DNA of 64,000 nucleotides from Micrococcus sp. (GCA_029961105.1 JASBVO010000002.1:296136-360135); one strand, 5' to 3'. Counted from the stretch's first letter, positions 34,294-43,312 are shown. Program-made: numbers and translations. The notes: generated from the sequence alone by a model not told the origin.

Positions 34294-35838
34294 TCAGCCG
34301 CGCAGGTCGATGGACTCCGCGGACCCTGGCCGGCCGGCGTCGGGCGCCGTGACGGAACCGTCCGTCTCCTCGTCGCCCTCCGCGGCGAGCTGCCCGCAGG
34401 CCCCGTCGATCTCCTTGCCCCGGGTGTCGCGCAGGGTGGTGGGGATGCCGGCGTCGTTCAACCGGTCGACGAACTCCCGGGTGACGTCCGGCTCGGAGGA
34501 GGTCCAGATCGAGCCGGGGGTCGGGTTGAGCGGGATCGGGTTGACGTGCACCCAGCCGCGGCCGCGGGCGTTGAGCTTCTTTGCCAGCAGGTCGGCCCGC
34601 CAGGCGTGGTCGTTCATGTCCTTGATCAACGCGTACTCGATCGAGACGCGCCGGCCGGTCTTCACGAAGTAGTTGTAGGCGGCGTCGATCGCCTCGTCCG
34701 CCTTCCACCGGGAGTTCACGGGGATCAGCTCGTCACGCAGCTCGTCGTCCGGGGCGTGCAGGGACAGGGCGAAGGTGACCGGTATGCCCTCGTCGGCGAG
34801 GCGGTTGATGGCCGGGACCAGGCCCACGGTGGAGACCGTGATGTGGCGGGCGGACATGCCCAGGCCCTCGGGGGCAGGGTCCACCATCCGCCGGACCGAG
34901 GCGATGACGCGCTTGTAGTTGGCCAGCGGCTCGCCCATGCCCATGAACACGATGTTGGTGACCCGTTCGGCGTCGTGCCCGCCGTCGCGCCGCAGCCCGC
35001 CCAGCCCGCCCTCGGCGATCACCTGGTTGGCCCGGACCACCTGCTCCACGATCTCCGCGGTGGACATGTTGCGCGTCAGCCCGTTCTGGCCGGTGGCGCA
35101 GAAGGGGCAGTTCATGCCGCAGCCGGCCTGGCTGGACACGCAGAGGGTCACCCGGCCCGGGTAACGCATCAGCACCGACTCCACCAGTGCCCCGTCGAAC
35201 AGGCGCCACAGGAACTTGACGGTGTCCCCGTTGTCCGTGGTCAGCCGGCGGACCTCGGTGAGCAACGGCGGGAACATCTCGGCCACGAGCTTCTCGCGCT
35301 GGGCGGCCGGCAGGTCCGTCATGCGCTCCGGGTCCGAGGTGTGGTGCACGAAGTAGTGGGTGGACAGCTGCTTGGCGCGGAATGCCGGCAGTCCGAGCTC
35401 CTTGACCTTCTCCTGGCGCTCAGCCAGCGTCAGGTCGGCCAGGTGCGTCTTCGGCTGGGCCACGCGGGGCTGCTTGAACTGCAGCAGCGGGCGTCCGTCC
35501 TCCGTGGTCTGCTGCGTCCAGCCCTCCGCCTGGGGACGCACCTGGGGGCGGCCGGCGTCGGCCCCGGCCGCGGAGGCCGCCGGGTTGGACAGCATCCGGC
35601 CGTCGAGCGGCCCGCCGATCCCCTGGCGCTGGAGCCGTTCACGGTCCTCGACGAGGTGCCGCGCCTCGGCCTCGTCGATCAGCCCGCGCCTCGGCCGGTT
35701 GAGCCTGAGCTTGCCGTCCCGGGCGTGCTCGAGGTGCGCGTCCGCGGGGTCGGGCGCGCGCCGGACCTGCTGGCCCTCGTCCACCGATGAGGTGCGGGGC
35801 GTGCGGTCCGGGGTGCGGGAACGGTTCTGCTCAGCCAT
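34294..35838 (-). CDS. rlmN: 23S rRNA (A2503-C2)/tRNA A37 methyltransferase RlmN with long N-terminal extension
   Basis: 514 residues from ATG 35838; typical RlmN is 350-400. The catalytic part begins near residue 133 ([10 protein letters not shown]). The radical-SAM cluster CGMNCPFC has cysteines 240, 244 and 247, and [13 protein letters not shown] and [17 protein letters not shown] follow. The methylated cysteine is in the conserved C-terminal GACGQL segment. The first ~130 residues are charged, Arg/Gln-rich and probably disordered; an in-frame start further in would be needed for a standard length, but no obvious ribosome site is there. It methylates C2 of adenine in rRNA and tRNA. Confidence 0.9.
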   Translation of the reverse strand: MAEQNRSRTPDRTPRTSSVDEGQQVRRAPDPADAHLEHARDGKLRLNRPRRGLIDEAEARHLVEDRERLQRQGIGGPLDGRMLSNPAASAAGADAGRPQVRPQAEGWTQQTTEDGRPLLQFKQPRVAQPKTHLADLTLAERQEKVKELGLPAFRAKQLSTHYFVHHTSDPERMTDLPAAQREKLVAEMFPPLLTEVRRLTTDNGDTVKFLWRLFDGALVESVLMRYPGRVTLCVSSQAGCGMNCPFCATGQNGLTRNMSTAEIVEQVVRANQVIAEGGLGGLRRDGGHDAERVTNIVFMGMGEPLANYKRVIASVRRMVDPAPEGLGMSARHITVSTVGLVPAINRLADEGIPVTFALSLHAPDDELRDELIPVNSRWKADEAIDAAYNYFVKTGRRVSIEYALIKDMNDHAWRADLLAKKLNARGRGWVHVNPIPLNPTPGSIWTSSEPDVTREFVDRLNDAGIPTTLRDTRGKEIDGACGQLAAEGDEETDGSVTAPDAGRPGSAESIDLRG

Positions 35839-35914
35839 CACGCCCCATTCTCCCATGCCTGTCCAGCCGTGGCAGGGGCCGGGCGTAGTGGGGTGGCCCG
35901 AGGATCTGTCGGTG

Positions 35915-35953
35915 GGAATCATCCCTCCGTCGCCGGCGCAGAGGGATGATTCC
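35915..35953 (-). terminator. Terminator hairpin downstream of the MpaB/MFS unit
   Basis: GGAATCATCCCTC (35915-35927) and GAGGGATGATTCC (35941-35953) form a perfect 13-pair stem with a 13-base loop, just after the MFS stop at 35986 on the minus strand and before rlmN. Confidence 0.7.
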
Positions 35954-35985
35954 AGCCAACTATCGGCGCGGGGCAGGCCAGGGAG

Positions 35986-37203
35986 CTACTCCTGGATCAT
36001 CCGGGCCCGCCCGGCCAGCCAGCCGAACACGGCGGCCCCGAGCCCGGAGGCCGCGAACAGCCAGGCTGCCGGCCCGAAGGAGCCCGTCACGGCGAAGACC
36101 TGCCCGGTGATGAACGTCCCCGAGGACCCCAGGCCGTAGCCGAGGCCCTGCATCATGCCGGAGACCCGGATCGCCATGTGGGCGGAATCGCTGCGCAGGG
36201 TGATCATGGTCAGCGCCAGCGCGGTGAGCGCCCCCTGGCCCACGCCGAGCACGCCGGTCCACACCCAGATCCCGGCCAGCGGGCCGTGGATGGACAGGAT
36301 GAACCCGCCGGCGGTCAGCACGGCGGCGGTCACGTTCAGCGCCGACTGGCTGCGCAGCCGGGTCGCGAGCACGGGGGCGGCCAGGGAGCCGGCCATTTGC
36401 AGCACGATCGACACGGCCACGATCAGCCCGGCCAGCCCGCCGTCGAGCCCCCGCTCGCGCAGGATCGGGGCCAGCCAGGCGAAGCACGTGAAGGAGGTCA
36501 CCGCCTGGAAGACCATCATCAGCGTGATGTGCCAGGCCACTGGGGACGTCAGGGGGCTCCGTCCCGAGGTGGAGGTGACCGGCCGCGCCCCGGAACGGTG
36601 CCGCAGGACCACGGGCACGAGCAGCCCGGCGGTGACGAGCACGGGCACCGCCCAGACCCCCAGGGCCAGGCGCCAGTCCCCCACCGCCTCGTACACGGGG
36701 AACGTCAGCCCGGCGCCGAATGCGGCCGAGCCGCAGATCGCGGTGGTGTACAGGCCGCTCATCAGCCCCAGGTGGTTGACGAAGTCCTGCTTGACGATGC
36801 TGGGCAGCACCACGTTGGACAACGCGATCGCCGCCCCGGAGAGGACGGTGCCGGCCAGCAGCGGGACCATCGCGCCGCCGTCGGGAACCGGCGCCGAGCG
36901 CACCACCAGGCCGAGCGTGAGCAGCAGCAGGGCGCCGAAGAGCACCCGCCAGGACCCGAAGCGGCGCGCGAGCACGGGAGCCAGCGGCGCGAAGACGCCC
37001 AGCAGGGTGGCCGGGACGGTGGTCAGCACGGTGGCGCCCCAGCCCGGCAGCCCGGTGGCGGCGATGATCTCCGGTAGGATCGCGGAGAACGAGGAGAACA
37101 GGGTCCGCAGGTTCAGCGAGACCAGCACCACGCACACCGCCAGGTACAGCCACGAGACCGGCGACGGCGAAGCGCGGGGTCTCGATCTCACAAGGGGCAT
37201 CAT
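35986..37203 (-). CDS. MFS transporter (CynX/NimT-like)
   Basis: 405 residues with 12 hydrophobic segments. CynX-type features include SLNLRTLFSSFSAILPEI in helix 1, TTVPATLLGVFAPLAPVLARRFG and LSNVVLPSIVKQDF. Members carry cyanate, 2-nitroimidazole or organic anions, but most have unknown cargo. The start is the double ATG at 37198-37203. It follows the MpaB-type gene after 10 bases on the same strand, so the two form an operon; the terminator at 35915 ends it. Confidence 0.83.
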   Translation of the reverse strand: MMPLVRSRPRASPSPVSWLYLAVCVVLVSLNLRTLFSSFSAILPEIIAATGLPGWGATVLTTVPATLLGVFAPLAPVLARRFGSWRVLFGALLLLTLGLVVRSAPVPDGGAMVPLLAGTVLSGAAIALSNVVLPSIVKQDFVNHLGLMSGLYTTAICGSAAFGAGLTFPVYEAVGDWRLALGVWAVPVLVTAGLLVPVVLRHRSGARPVTSTSGRSPLTSPVAWHITLMMVFQAVTSFTCFAWLAPILRERGLDGGLAGLIVAVSIVLQMAGSLAAPVLATRLRSQSALNVTAAVLTAGGFILSIHGPLAGIWVWTGVLGVGQGALTALALTMITLRSDSAHMAIRVSGMMQGLGYGLGSSGTFITGQVFAVTGSFGPAAWLFAASGLGAAVFGWLAGRARMIQE

Positions 37204-37213
37204 GCCACCGAAG

Positions 37214-37975
37214 TCAGGACAGCGTGCGCACCACGACCCTGGACGGCAGTTCGCGCAGGCTCCGGGGCAGCCGCGGGTAGACGACCCGCAGCACCCGCCA
37301 CAGCCGGTCCTCGCGCAGGGAGTCCGCACCGTCCCAGTCCAGGCCCAGGCCCGTCCGGACCGTCACCGGCAGCATGCCGGCGGCGGTGAACCGCACCAGC
37401 GGCATGAGGTGCCGCAGCCACCAGGGCAGGGCCCGGGCTGCGAACAGGTCCCGGCAGATGGCCCGCGACTCCTCGGTCACCTCCAGGTTCCCGACGGCGG
37501 CGCTCCAGTACCGCGCGAAGCGCGCCCGGTCCTCGGGCCACAGGTCCCCCGGCATGCCCAGCAGGGTGCCCAGGGCGGCGTAGTCGCGGTAGACCTCCTC
37601 GGCACGGGCGTCGTCGAGCAGGCCCCAGATCCGCCAGCGGGCCTCCTCGGCGGCGTGGTAGAGGGTGGCCGCGACCCAGAGCTGGGCCTGCGGATCGGCC
37701 GCCGAGTACGGCCTGTCGTCCTCATCGGTGCCGATCACGGTGCGGTGGGCCCCCCGCACCCGGCTCGCCACGGTCTCACGCGCCCCGGAGGCCTCGGGCA
37801 GGACGGTGGCGTAGACGTACTGCAGGGTGTGCCGCAGGCGCTTCAACGGGTCCGCGGCGAAGTCCGAATGCCGCGCGACGCCGGCCCCGACCGGCCGGTG
37901 GGCGACCTGCAGCAGGATCGCCGCTCCGGCCCCCGCCAGCACGATCGCCTCCCGCGCCAGGTCGATGGTCGTCAA
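37214..37975 (-). CDS. MpaB/DUF2236-type oxygenase-like protein
   Basis: 253 residues from TTG 37975 (no ATG is available; the start is uncertain). It belongs to the MpaB / latex-clearing-protein-like DUF2236 family. Matching segments are ILLQVAHRPVGAGVARHSDF near the N-terminus, the central RVRGAHRTVIG with the family-conserved histidine, WVAATLYHAAEEAR and LGLDWDGADSLREDRL. Relatives are haem-linked oxygenases cleaving isoprenoid chains, but most bacterial ones are uncharacterized. It is cotranscribed with an MFS carrier. Confidence 0.75.
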   Translation of the reverse strand: MTTIDLAREAIVLAGAGAAILLQVAHRPVGAGVARHSDFAADPLKRLRHTLQYVYATVLPEASGARETVASRVRGAHRTVIGTDEDDRPYSAADPQAQLWVAATLYHAAEEARWRIWGLLDDARAEEVYRDYAALGTLLGMPGDLWPEDRARFARYWSAAVGNLEVTEESRAICRDLFAARALPWWLRHLMPLVRFTAAGMLPVTVRTGLGLDWDGADSLREDRLWRVLRVVYPRLPRSLRELPSRVVVRTLS

Positions 37976-38073
37976 TGGCGCGTCCCGGTGCCCCCGAGGC
38001 GTGGCGGGCGGCCGCCGGGACAGGGGATGCCGCCCGCGGCCGCCCGCCGGTTCCGGCCGCACCGGCCCGGCGG

Positions 38074-39525
38074 TCACGGCCGGTCCTCGGGCCCGGTCCG
38101 CCAGCCTCGATAGGGCAGCCGGGTCGCGGCCGTCGTCGTGGCCCTCGTCGTGACGGGTGCCGTGACCGGCGGCGCGGGTGCCGAGCGTGCCGCCTCCGCC
38201 GTTGCCGTCGCCTCCAGCGCCGCCATCTCCCCGTCGCGTTCGGCGTCGCCGATGCCGGCCACGGTGAGGACGGCGTCCAGGTTGCGGATGAAGACCACCA
38301 GCCAGGCGTAGACGATCCCGGCCATGGCCAGCTCGAACCCGGTGAGGTTGTAGTAGCGCAGCGGAAGCCACAGCAGGGTGGCGACCATGCCGAGGGCGAC
38401 CATCAGGTAGCTGGCGACGTAGACGGCGGCGGGGAATCCCGGCAGCCACCACTGGATGGTCGCCAGCATGAGGATGAACACCACGCCGAGGACCCGGATG
38501 AACGTGGAGTGGACGGGATCGGAGAGGTTGATCGGCACGACGCCCGCGCCCATCATGCACAGTCCGATCACCACGAGGCCCCAGCGCAGCACGTGGATCC
38601 TGGCCCTGCGTCCCCCCGCCGATTCGCGGGCCCGGGCCCAGGCATAGAGGTCCTGGGTGATGAAGGACGCCAGCGTGGTCAGCACCAGCCCGGAGACGCT
38701 CAGCGTCGTGTTGAAGGTCCAGAAGGACAGGATCCCGGCCTGGCCGGTGCCCAACTCGGAGAAGAACGCGTGCCACCAGAACGGGTTCTCGGCCAGCAGC
38801 ATGGACACGATCATCCCGGAGGCCATGAACACCGCCAGCAGCGAGGACAGGGACCGGGTGGAGATCCGGGCCGAGGAGTTGAACCCCAGGTAGCCGGCCA
38901 CCGCGCTGATGATGGTCAGCATCACCGTGGCGGCCACCCGGTCCACGGTCAGACCGGTGAAGGCCTCCTGGAACAGGCGGAACAGCGCCAGGCAGGCCAT
39001 GACGGCGATCGCGGCGTGGACCACCAGCAGCCCGACGGCGTCGGCCACGAGCCAGCCCCAGTGCCGCTGGGTCATCCACTGGTGGGTGGTCCGAGTGGAC
39101 CGGGCGAGCCCGACCAGGCAGGCCACGCCGGCGCAGGCGCCGGCGGTGATGGCGGCGATCACGCCGACGGACCCGTCCCCGGACAGCGGCCGGCGGGCGT
39201 CGAAGAGCAGCAGCCCGACGGCGGCTCCCGCCACCACGGCGGCGATGGCCACCCAGATGGCCAGCGACTCCTGCGCCACCGGGTTCGTCGCCCGGCGAGC
39301 GGCAGGCCATTGTCCCGGCGTCGGCCCGGGGCGGCTCCGGGGGCCGTCCGGGCCGGCAGTTGCGGTGGCGGGTGCTGGGGATGAACTCAAGTCCGTCACG
39401 GTCGCCGATTGTGGCACGGACGGATGAACCGCGGGCAACGTGGTTCCGGCCCCGTTCCCGGCGCCTCGGCGGCGGCCTGTTGCATTCGTCACAGGATCGC
39501 CTATAGTGATTAATGTTCCGTTCAT
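38074..39525 (-). CDS. Multi-pass membrane protein (DUF998-like)
   Basis: 483 residues from ATG 39525 (starts at GTG 39492 or later are possible because the first ~95 residues are Pro/Ala-rich and unconserved). About eight membrane helices follow, among them AIWVAIAAVVAGAAVGLLLF and YVASYLMVALGMVATLLWL. The segment ELGTGQAGILSFWTFNTTLSVSG resembles the DUF998/Frag1-type signature. The C-terminus is a long Ala/Thr-rich cytoplasmic tail. I assign no function. It diverges from the ArsC-like gene island. Confidence 0.6.
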   Translation of the reverse strand: MNGTLITIGDPVTNATGRRRGAGNGAGTTLPAVHPSVPQSATVTDLSSSPAPATATAGPDGPRSRPGPTPGQWPAARRATNPVAQESLAIWVAIAAVVAGAAVGLLLFDARRPLSGDGSVGVIAAITAGACAGVACLVGLARSTRTTHQWMTQRHWGWLVADAVGLLVVHAAIAVMACLALFRLFQEAFTGLTVDRVAATVMLTIISAVAGYLGFNSSARISTRSLSSLLAVFMASGMIVSMLLAENPFWWHAFFSELGTGQAGILSFWTFNTTLSVSGLVLTTLASFITQDLYAWARARESAGGRRARIHVLRWGLVVIGLCMMGAGVVPINLSDPVHSTFIRVLGVVFILMLATIQWWLPGFPAAVYVASYLMVALGMVATLLWLPLRYYNLTGFELAMAGIVYAWLVVFIRNLDAVLTVAGIGDAERDGEMAALEATATAEAARSAPAPPVTAPVTTRATTTAATRLPYRGWRTGPEDRP

Positions 39526-39543
39526 CTTCTGTTCATGTTGAAC
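39480..39543 (+). promoter_or_regulatory. Promoter and operator of the three-helix-bundle/ArsC-like genes
   Basis: TTGCAT, 16 bases, then TATAGT (39502-39507) makes a good -35/-10 pair pointing right. GTTCATGTTGAAC (39531-39543) is a perfect palindrome (GTTCA-N3-TGAAC), with another GTTCAT half-site 11 bases before. It is a likely repressor site next to the start of transcription. Confidence 0.5.
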
Positions 39544-39591
39544 AATGGACGGAGGGCGACGTTGACGTCGCCAGAGAAGCAAGGAGGTGCC

Positions 39592-39996
39592 ATGACCACC
39601 CACGTCATGATTAATGACCGGCCGAGCGGCCGTCATGCCAGTACTGCCGTTGCCGCGGGCAACGGCATGACCGGTGGACTTCCCACCGGCGCCAACGACA
39701 TCGTCCACGCCCGCGTGCTGTCCCGCTGCGTCGATCGCCTGCAGGTCAAGTACGGGACCGACGTGGAGGCCGACGTCATCCGCCGTACCGTCCAGAGGAC
39801 GTACCGGGAGCTCGAGGCCTCCGCGCGGCTGAAGACCTTCCTCCCCGTCACCGCGGCCCGGCTCGCCGAGAACCGCCTACGCGAGCTGGCCCGGCGGGCC
39901 CGGACCGGCCCCGCCGCCGAGGACGCCCCGCGACCTGGGACCCGCGATGCCGGCACCGTGACCATCACGGAGCCCGGGGAGCGCGCCGCAGCCTGA
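39592..39996 (+). CDS. Stand-alone three-helix-bundle dimerization domain protein
   Basis: 134 residues. AAGGAGGT lies just before ATG 39592. The core ARVLSRCVDRLQVKYG, then DVIRRTVQRTYRELEASARL and KTFLPVTAARLAENRLRELA, has the same three-helix pattern as the N-terminal ~90 residues of the two ArsC-like proteins that follow (VLERLAEHLHERYAPAVDRA). In actinobacteria this domain precedes arsenate-reductase-like modules. Here it stands alone and may form mixed dimers with its paralogues. The tail after about 105 is low-complexity. Confidence 0.75.
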   Translation: MTTHVMINDRPSGRHASTAVAAGNGMTGGLPTGANDIVHARVLSRCVDRLQVKYGTDVEADVIRRTVQRTYRELEASARLKTFLPVTAARLAENRLRELARRARTGPAAEDAPRPGTRDAGTVTITEPGERAAA

Positions 39997-40055
39997 CCCA
40001 TCCGATGCCCCGCCAGGACACCGTCGTCCGGATCCGGGGCAGCAGCACTGGAGTG

Positions 40056-40787
40056 ATGACCATGCACGAGGCCCCTGGCACCCGGACCACCTCCGGGCTG
40101 GAAGACCCGAACCAGGACCACCGCGAGCGCGACCTGCACGTGCTGGAACGGCTGGCGGAACACCTGCACGAGCGCTACGCCCCGGCCGTGGACCGGGCCA
40201 CGGTGGACCGCCTCGTGGCGGAGGCCTATGAGGAGCTGGGGCAGCGCGCGAGCGTCAAGTCACTCCTCGCCACGAGCGCCGGCAGGTTCGCGGAGAGCCG
40301 GATCCGTGCGCTGGCCATCAACCGTGGCGCCATCGAGTCGCCGCTGCCGCGCGTGCTGTTCGTCGACGACGCCAACGCCGGGCGCTCACAGATGGCGGCA
40401 TCCCTGACGCTCAAGCACTCGGACGGCCGGATCACCGCGCGGTCGGCGGGGCTGGAGCCGGCCGGCTCGATCTACGAGGACGCCCTGACGGCCATGGATG
40501 AGATCGGCATCCCCCTGCATCATGCCTTCCCGAAGCCGCTGACGGAGGACGTGCTGCAGGCGGCCCAGATCGTGATCACCTTCGACTGCGCCGACCGGGT
40601 CCCCCGGCTGGACGGCAAGGACTACCGCGACTGGGGCATCCCCAACCTCGTCGGACGCCCCCTGGAGGACGTGCGCCAGGCCCGTGCGCAGATCGAGTCC
40701 CGCGTCCTGGAACTGGTCCGCGAGCTCGGGCCGGACACCGGGCGGTCCGGCCCCGGTCCGGCGTCCTCAGCACCCGCAGCGGCCTGA
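40056..40787 (+). CDS. ArsC/LMW-phosphatase-like protein with three-helix N-domain; catalytic Cys replaced by Asp
   Basis: 243 residues (the start could be 40056 or 40062; GGAG lies just upstream). Residues about 25-95 form the three-helix bundle. From 99 on there is a low-molecular-weight phosphatase/arsenate-reductase fold. Its P-loop, normally C-x5-R-S, reads VDDANAGRS: the nucleophile cysteine position is D104, while R110 and S111 remain. The distal cysteine of ITFDCAD is kept. The usual acidic Asp-Pro loop reads DWGIPNL. A phosphocysteine mechanism is impossible, so the protein is probably a binding or sensing pseudoenzyme, or uses another chemistry. Confidence 0.8.
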   Translation: MTMHEAPGTRTTSGLEDPNQDHRERDLHVLERLAEHLHERYAPAVDRATVDRLVAEAYEELGQRASVKSLLATSAGRFAESRIRALAINRGAIESPLPRVLFVDDANAGRSQMAASLTLKHSDGRITARSAGLEPAGSIYEDALTAMDEIGIPLHHAFPKPLTEDVLQAAQIVITFDCADRVPRLDGKDYRDWGIPNLVGRPLEDVRQARAQIESRVLELVRELGPDTGRSGPGPASSAPAAA

Positions 40788-40987
40788 GCGCTGACGCCCA
40801 CCCCGGGACCACCCAAGCCGACCGCTGCCGCGACGGACGCGGTGGCCTGGCAGGTCCCCGGGCGGCCTTGACCGATGCGCCCACGCTGGCCAGCATGGTG
40901 ACCGTCGGGCCCGCACAGGGCCGACCGGTCGCCGGGTTCCGTCCGGGCCGACATGCGCCCTTCCCCGGGGCCGCCACCGTTGGAGTG

Positions 40988-41671
40988 ATGATGGACCAGA
41001 ACACCACACCCCAGACCCCTGCCCAGGACGACATCGGCGCCGCCCGCGCGCTCGACCGCAACGTCCTGGCCCGCACCGCCGCACACCTCTACGAGCGGTA
41101 CGCCCATGTGGTGGACCGGGAGACGGTGGACCGGGTCGTCCAGGAGTCCTATGACGAACTCGACCGCACCGCCGCCGTGAAGACCTACCTGACCGCCTCG
41201 GCCGGCAACTTCGCCGACAGCAAGCTGCGGTCGATCGCCATCGCCCGGGGTTCCATCGAGGCGAGGAATCCGCGCGTGCTGTTCGTCGACGATGCGAACG
41301 CCGGCCGGTCGCAGATGGCCGCCTCGTTGATCCTCAAGCACACCGAGGGCAGGATCACCGCCCGCTCCGCAGGGCTGGAACCGGCCGGGTCAGTCTTCGA
41401 CGCGGCCGTCGAGGCCATGGCGGAGGTCGGCGTCAACCTCGAGCACGCCTACCCGAAACCGCTGGCCGATGACGTCCACCGGGCCGCCCAGCTGGTCATC
41501 ACCTTCGCCTGCGCGGACCGCCTCGAGAGGGTGGACGGTGTCGAGTACCGCGACTGGGACATCCCCAGCCTCGAGGGCCGCGGCCTCGAGGACGTGCGGC
41601 AGGTGCGCGATGACATCGACGCGCGGGTCCGCGAACTGATCACCGAACTGGGGCCGGCTCAGGAGTCCTGA
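40988..41671 (+). CDS. Second ArsC/LMW-phosphatase-like paralogue, also with Cys-to-Asp P-loop
   Basis: 227 residues, the same architecture as the preceding gene. The three-helix bundle (VLARTAAHLYERYAHVVDRE) is followed by the phosphatase-like fold. The P-loop again reads VDDANAGRS with D101 at the nucleophile position; ITFACAD keeps a cysteine, and the acid loop is DWDIPSL. Both genes start after GGAGTGATG, so the duplication included the ribosome site. That both copies keep the same substitution argues against random decay. It is followed after 111 bases by a CDF metal exporter. Confidence 0.8.
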   Translation: MMDQNTTPQTPAQDDIGAARALDRNVLARTAAHLYERYAHVVDRETVDRVVQESYDELDRTAAVKTYLTASAGNFADSKLRSIAIARGSIEARNPRVLFVDDANAGRSQMAASLILKHTEGRITARSAGLEPAGSVFDAAVEAMAEVGVNLEHAYPKPLADDVHRAAQLVITFACADRLERVDGVEYRDWDIPSLEGRGLEDVRQVRDDIDARVRELITELGPAQES

Positions 41672-41782
41672 GGCCGGGCCCTCGTGGGAGGGTCGTACCG
41701 GCGCTGAGGCCCCGCCCCCGGAGCCGAGCCTTCATCAGGACCCCGCGGGGACTCCTGACGGACCGGGGCCTATCATCACCGC

Positions 41783-42709
41783 ATGACGGTTGATCGAGGG
41801 GCCTCCGGCCACCAGCACGGCGCCAGCGCGGCCCGTGGACGACTGGCGGTCGCCTTCGGCATCACGGCCGCCATCCTCATCGCCGAGGTGATCGGTGCGG
41901 CCCTGACGGGAAGCCTGGCCCTGCTGGTCGATGCCGGCCACATGCTCACGGACGCCGCCGGAGTGCTCGTGGCCCTCATCGCGGCCCAGCTGGTGCTCCG
42001 CCCGCCCTCGCGCCATCGCACCTGGGGGCTCGTGCGCCTGGAGGTGCTGGCAGCCGGCGCCCAGGCCACGGTCCTGCTCGCCGTCGGGCTCTTCGCCCTG
42101 GTCAACGGGGCGTTCCGGCTGGCCGACCCGCCCGAGGTCCACGCCGATCGCCTGCTGGTCTTCGGTGCGGTGGGGCTACTGGGGAACATCGCCGCCCTCG
42201 TGATCCTGGCCGGCGGCAGGAACCACTCCCTGAACCTGCGGGCGGCGTTCCTGGAAGTGGTCAACGACGCCCTGGGCTCCGTGGCCGTCATCGTGAGCGC
42301 GGTGGTGGTGGCCGCCACCGGCTGGATGCGCGCGGACGCCCTGGCCGGCATGCTCATCAGCCTGTTGATCATCCCCCGGGCGGTGGTGATCCTGCGCGAG
42401 GCCGGCAGCGTGCTCCTCGAGTCGGTTCCCGCCGAACTGGACCTGGCGGACATCCGGCGTCACCTGCTCAGCACGCCCCACGTCCTGGAGGTCCACGACC
42501 TGCACGTCTCCCGGATCGACACGGGCACGCCCGTCCTGACCGCCCACGTGGTGGTCGAGCGAGGCTGCTTCGACGACGGCCATGCCACCGAGATCCTGCA
42601 GGACCTCCAGGACTGCGTCACGGAGCACTTCCCCCTGCCCGTGGAGCACAGCACCTTCCAGCTGGAGCCGCCGGGCCACCGGGACCGGGAGGCCCACGTC
42701 CACTCCTGA
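41783..42709 (+). CDS. Cation diffusion facilitator family metal exporter (CzcD/ZitB-like)
   Basis: 308 residues with six membrane helices. The metal-site motifs are LVDAGHMLTDAAG (H-x3-D, helix 2) and VVNDALGSVAV (helix 5, N-D in place of H-D-x-x-D). A cytoplasmic metallochaperone-like domain (about 205-300) begins ELDLADIRRHLL. The N-terminus carries HQHG. The family moves Zn2+, Co2+, Cd2+ or Fe2+ out with proton antiport. Its stop is only 16 bases before the CsoR operator, so it borders the copper operon but reads into that regulatory region rather than being driven by it. Confidence 0.88.
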   Translation: MTVDRGASGHQHGASAARGRLAVAFGITAAILIAEVIGAALTGSLALLVDAGHMLTDAAGVLVALIAAQLVLRPPSRHRTWGLVRLEVLAAGAQATVLLAVGLFALVNGAFRLADPPEVHADRLLVFGAVGLLGNIAALVILAGGRNHSLNLRAAFLEVVNDALGSVAVIVSAVVVAATGWMRADALAGMLISLLIIPRAVVILREAGSVLLESVPAELDLADIRRHLLSTPHVLEVHDLHVSRIDTGTPVLTAHVVVERGCFDDGHATEILQDLQDCVTEHFPLPVEHSTFQLEPPGHRDREAHVHS

Positions 42710-42725
42710 CAGCCAGCGCGAACGC

Positions 42726-42767
42726 ATACCCCTAGGGGGTACTTGCGCCGGTACCCCCTAGGGGTAT
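42726..42767. promoter_or_regulatory. Double CsoR operator
   Basis: ATACCCCTAGGGGGTA (42726-42741) and TACCCCCTAGGGGTAT (42752-42767) are each CsoR-type palindromes and are also exact inverted copies of one another, ten bases apart. TATATG (42765-42770) can serve as the -10 element, so CsoR binding would cover the promoter. Confidence 0.88.
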
Positions 42768-42778
42768 ATGTTGAACAC

Positions 42779-43165
42779 ATGACCCGCGATGTGACATCAG
42801 TGGATGACCCCACCCGGCCTCCCACCAGCACCCCGCCCGGCGCGCCGACGGGCGAGCATGACGGAACCCCGCGCCATGGATACAGCCCGCGCAAGGACGA
42901 ATACCTCAAGCGGCTGCGCCGGGTCGAGGGACAGGTCCGCGGCATCAGCCGCATGGTGGACGAGGACCAGTACTGCATCGACGTGCTGACCCAGGTTGCC
43001 GCCGCGACCAAGGCCCTGCATGCCGTCAGCCTCGGCCTCCTGGAGGACCATCTCGGACACTGCGTCGCCGAGGCGGCGCGGCAGTCCGGGGACACCGGGA
43101 ACGACTCCCTCGTCCAGGAGAAGGTGGCCGAGGCGGCCGCCGCGATCGCCCGGCTCGTCCGCTGA
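42779..43165 (+). CDS. csoR: Copper-sensing transcriptional repressor CsoR
   Basis: 128 residues, four-helix DUF156 family, with a hydrophilic N-terminal arm of about 35. Cu(I) ligands follow the C-x24-H-x3-C spacing: C66, H91 and C95. [18 protein letters not shown] is the signature helix. With Cu(I) bound it releases the operator just upstream, inducing csoR-copZ-copA. No ribosome site is visible before ATG 42779, and the -10 TATATG ends nine bases before it, so the message is probably leaderless. A 32-base duplication covers the 3' end of the gene. Confidence 0.92.
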   Translation: MTRDVTSVDDPTRPPTSTPPGAPTGEHDGTPRHGYSPRKDEYLKRLRRVEGQVRGISRMVDEDQYCIDVLTQVAAATKALHAVSLGLLEDHLGHCVAEAARQSGDTGNDSLVQEKVAEAAAAIARLVR

Positions 43166-43202
43166 CCGGCGCCGCGATCGCCCGGCTCGTGCGCTGACCG
43201 GC
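43139..43202 (+). repeat. 32-base tandem duplication covering the csoR 3' end
   Basis: GCCGCGATCGCCCGGCTCGT and the following 12 bases, including the csoR stop codon, occur twice in tandem (43139-43170 and 43171-43202) with one base different. The second copy is non-coding. It is a recent slippage event. Confidence 0.85.
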
Positions 43203-43312
43203 CCCGGCCCCATACGGTCCCGCGCCGCTGAACCGTGACCGCCGGGATCCAGACTCACTACCCCCGCCCCCGACAACACCCTGACTTCATCCCGACACCC
43301 CAGGAGGACCAC

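Noticed and set aside
37214..39310. 698-residue protein covering the MpaB gene and the opposite-frame membrane protein
   Set aside because: The first two thirds are a shadow frame of the membrane-protein gene at 38074-39525; only the last 253 residues match a family.
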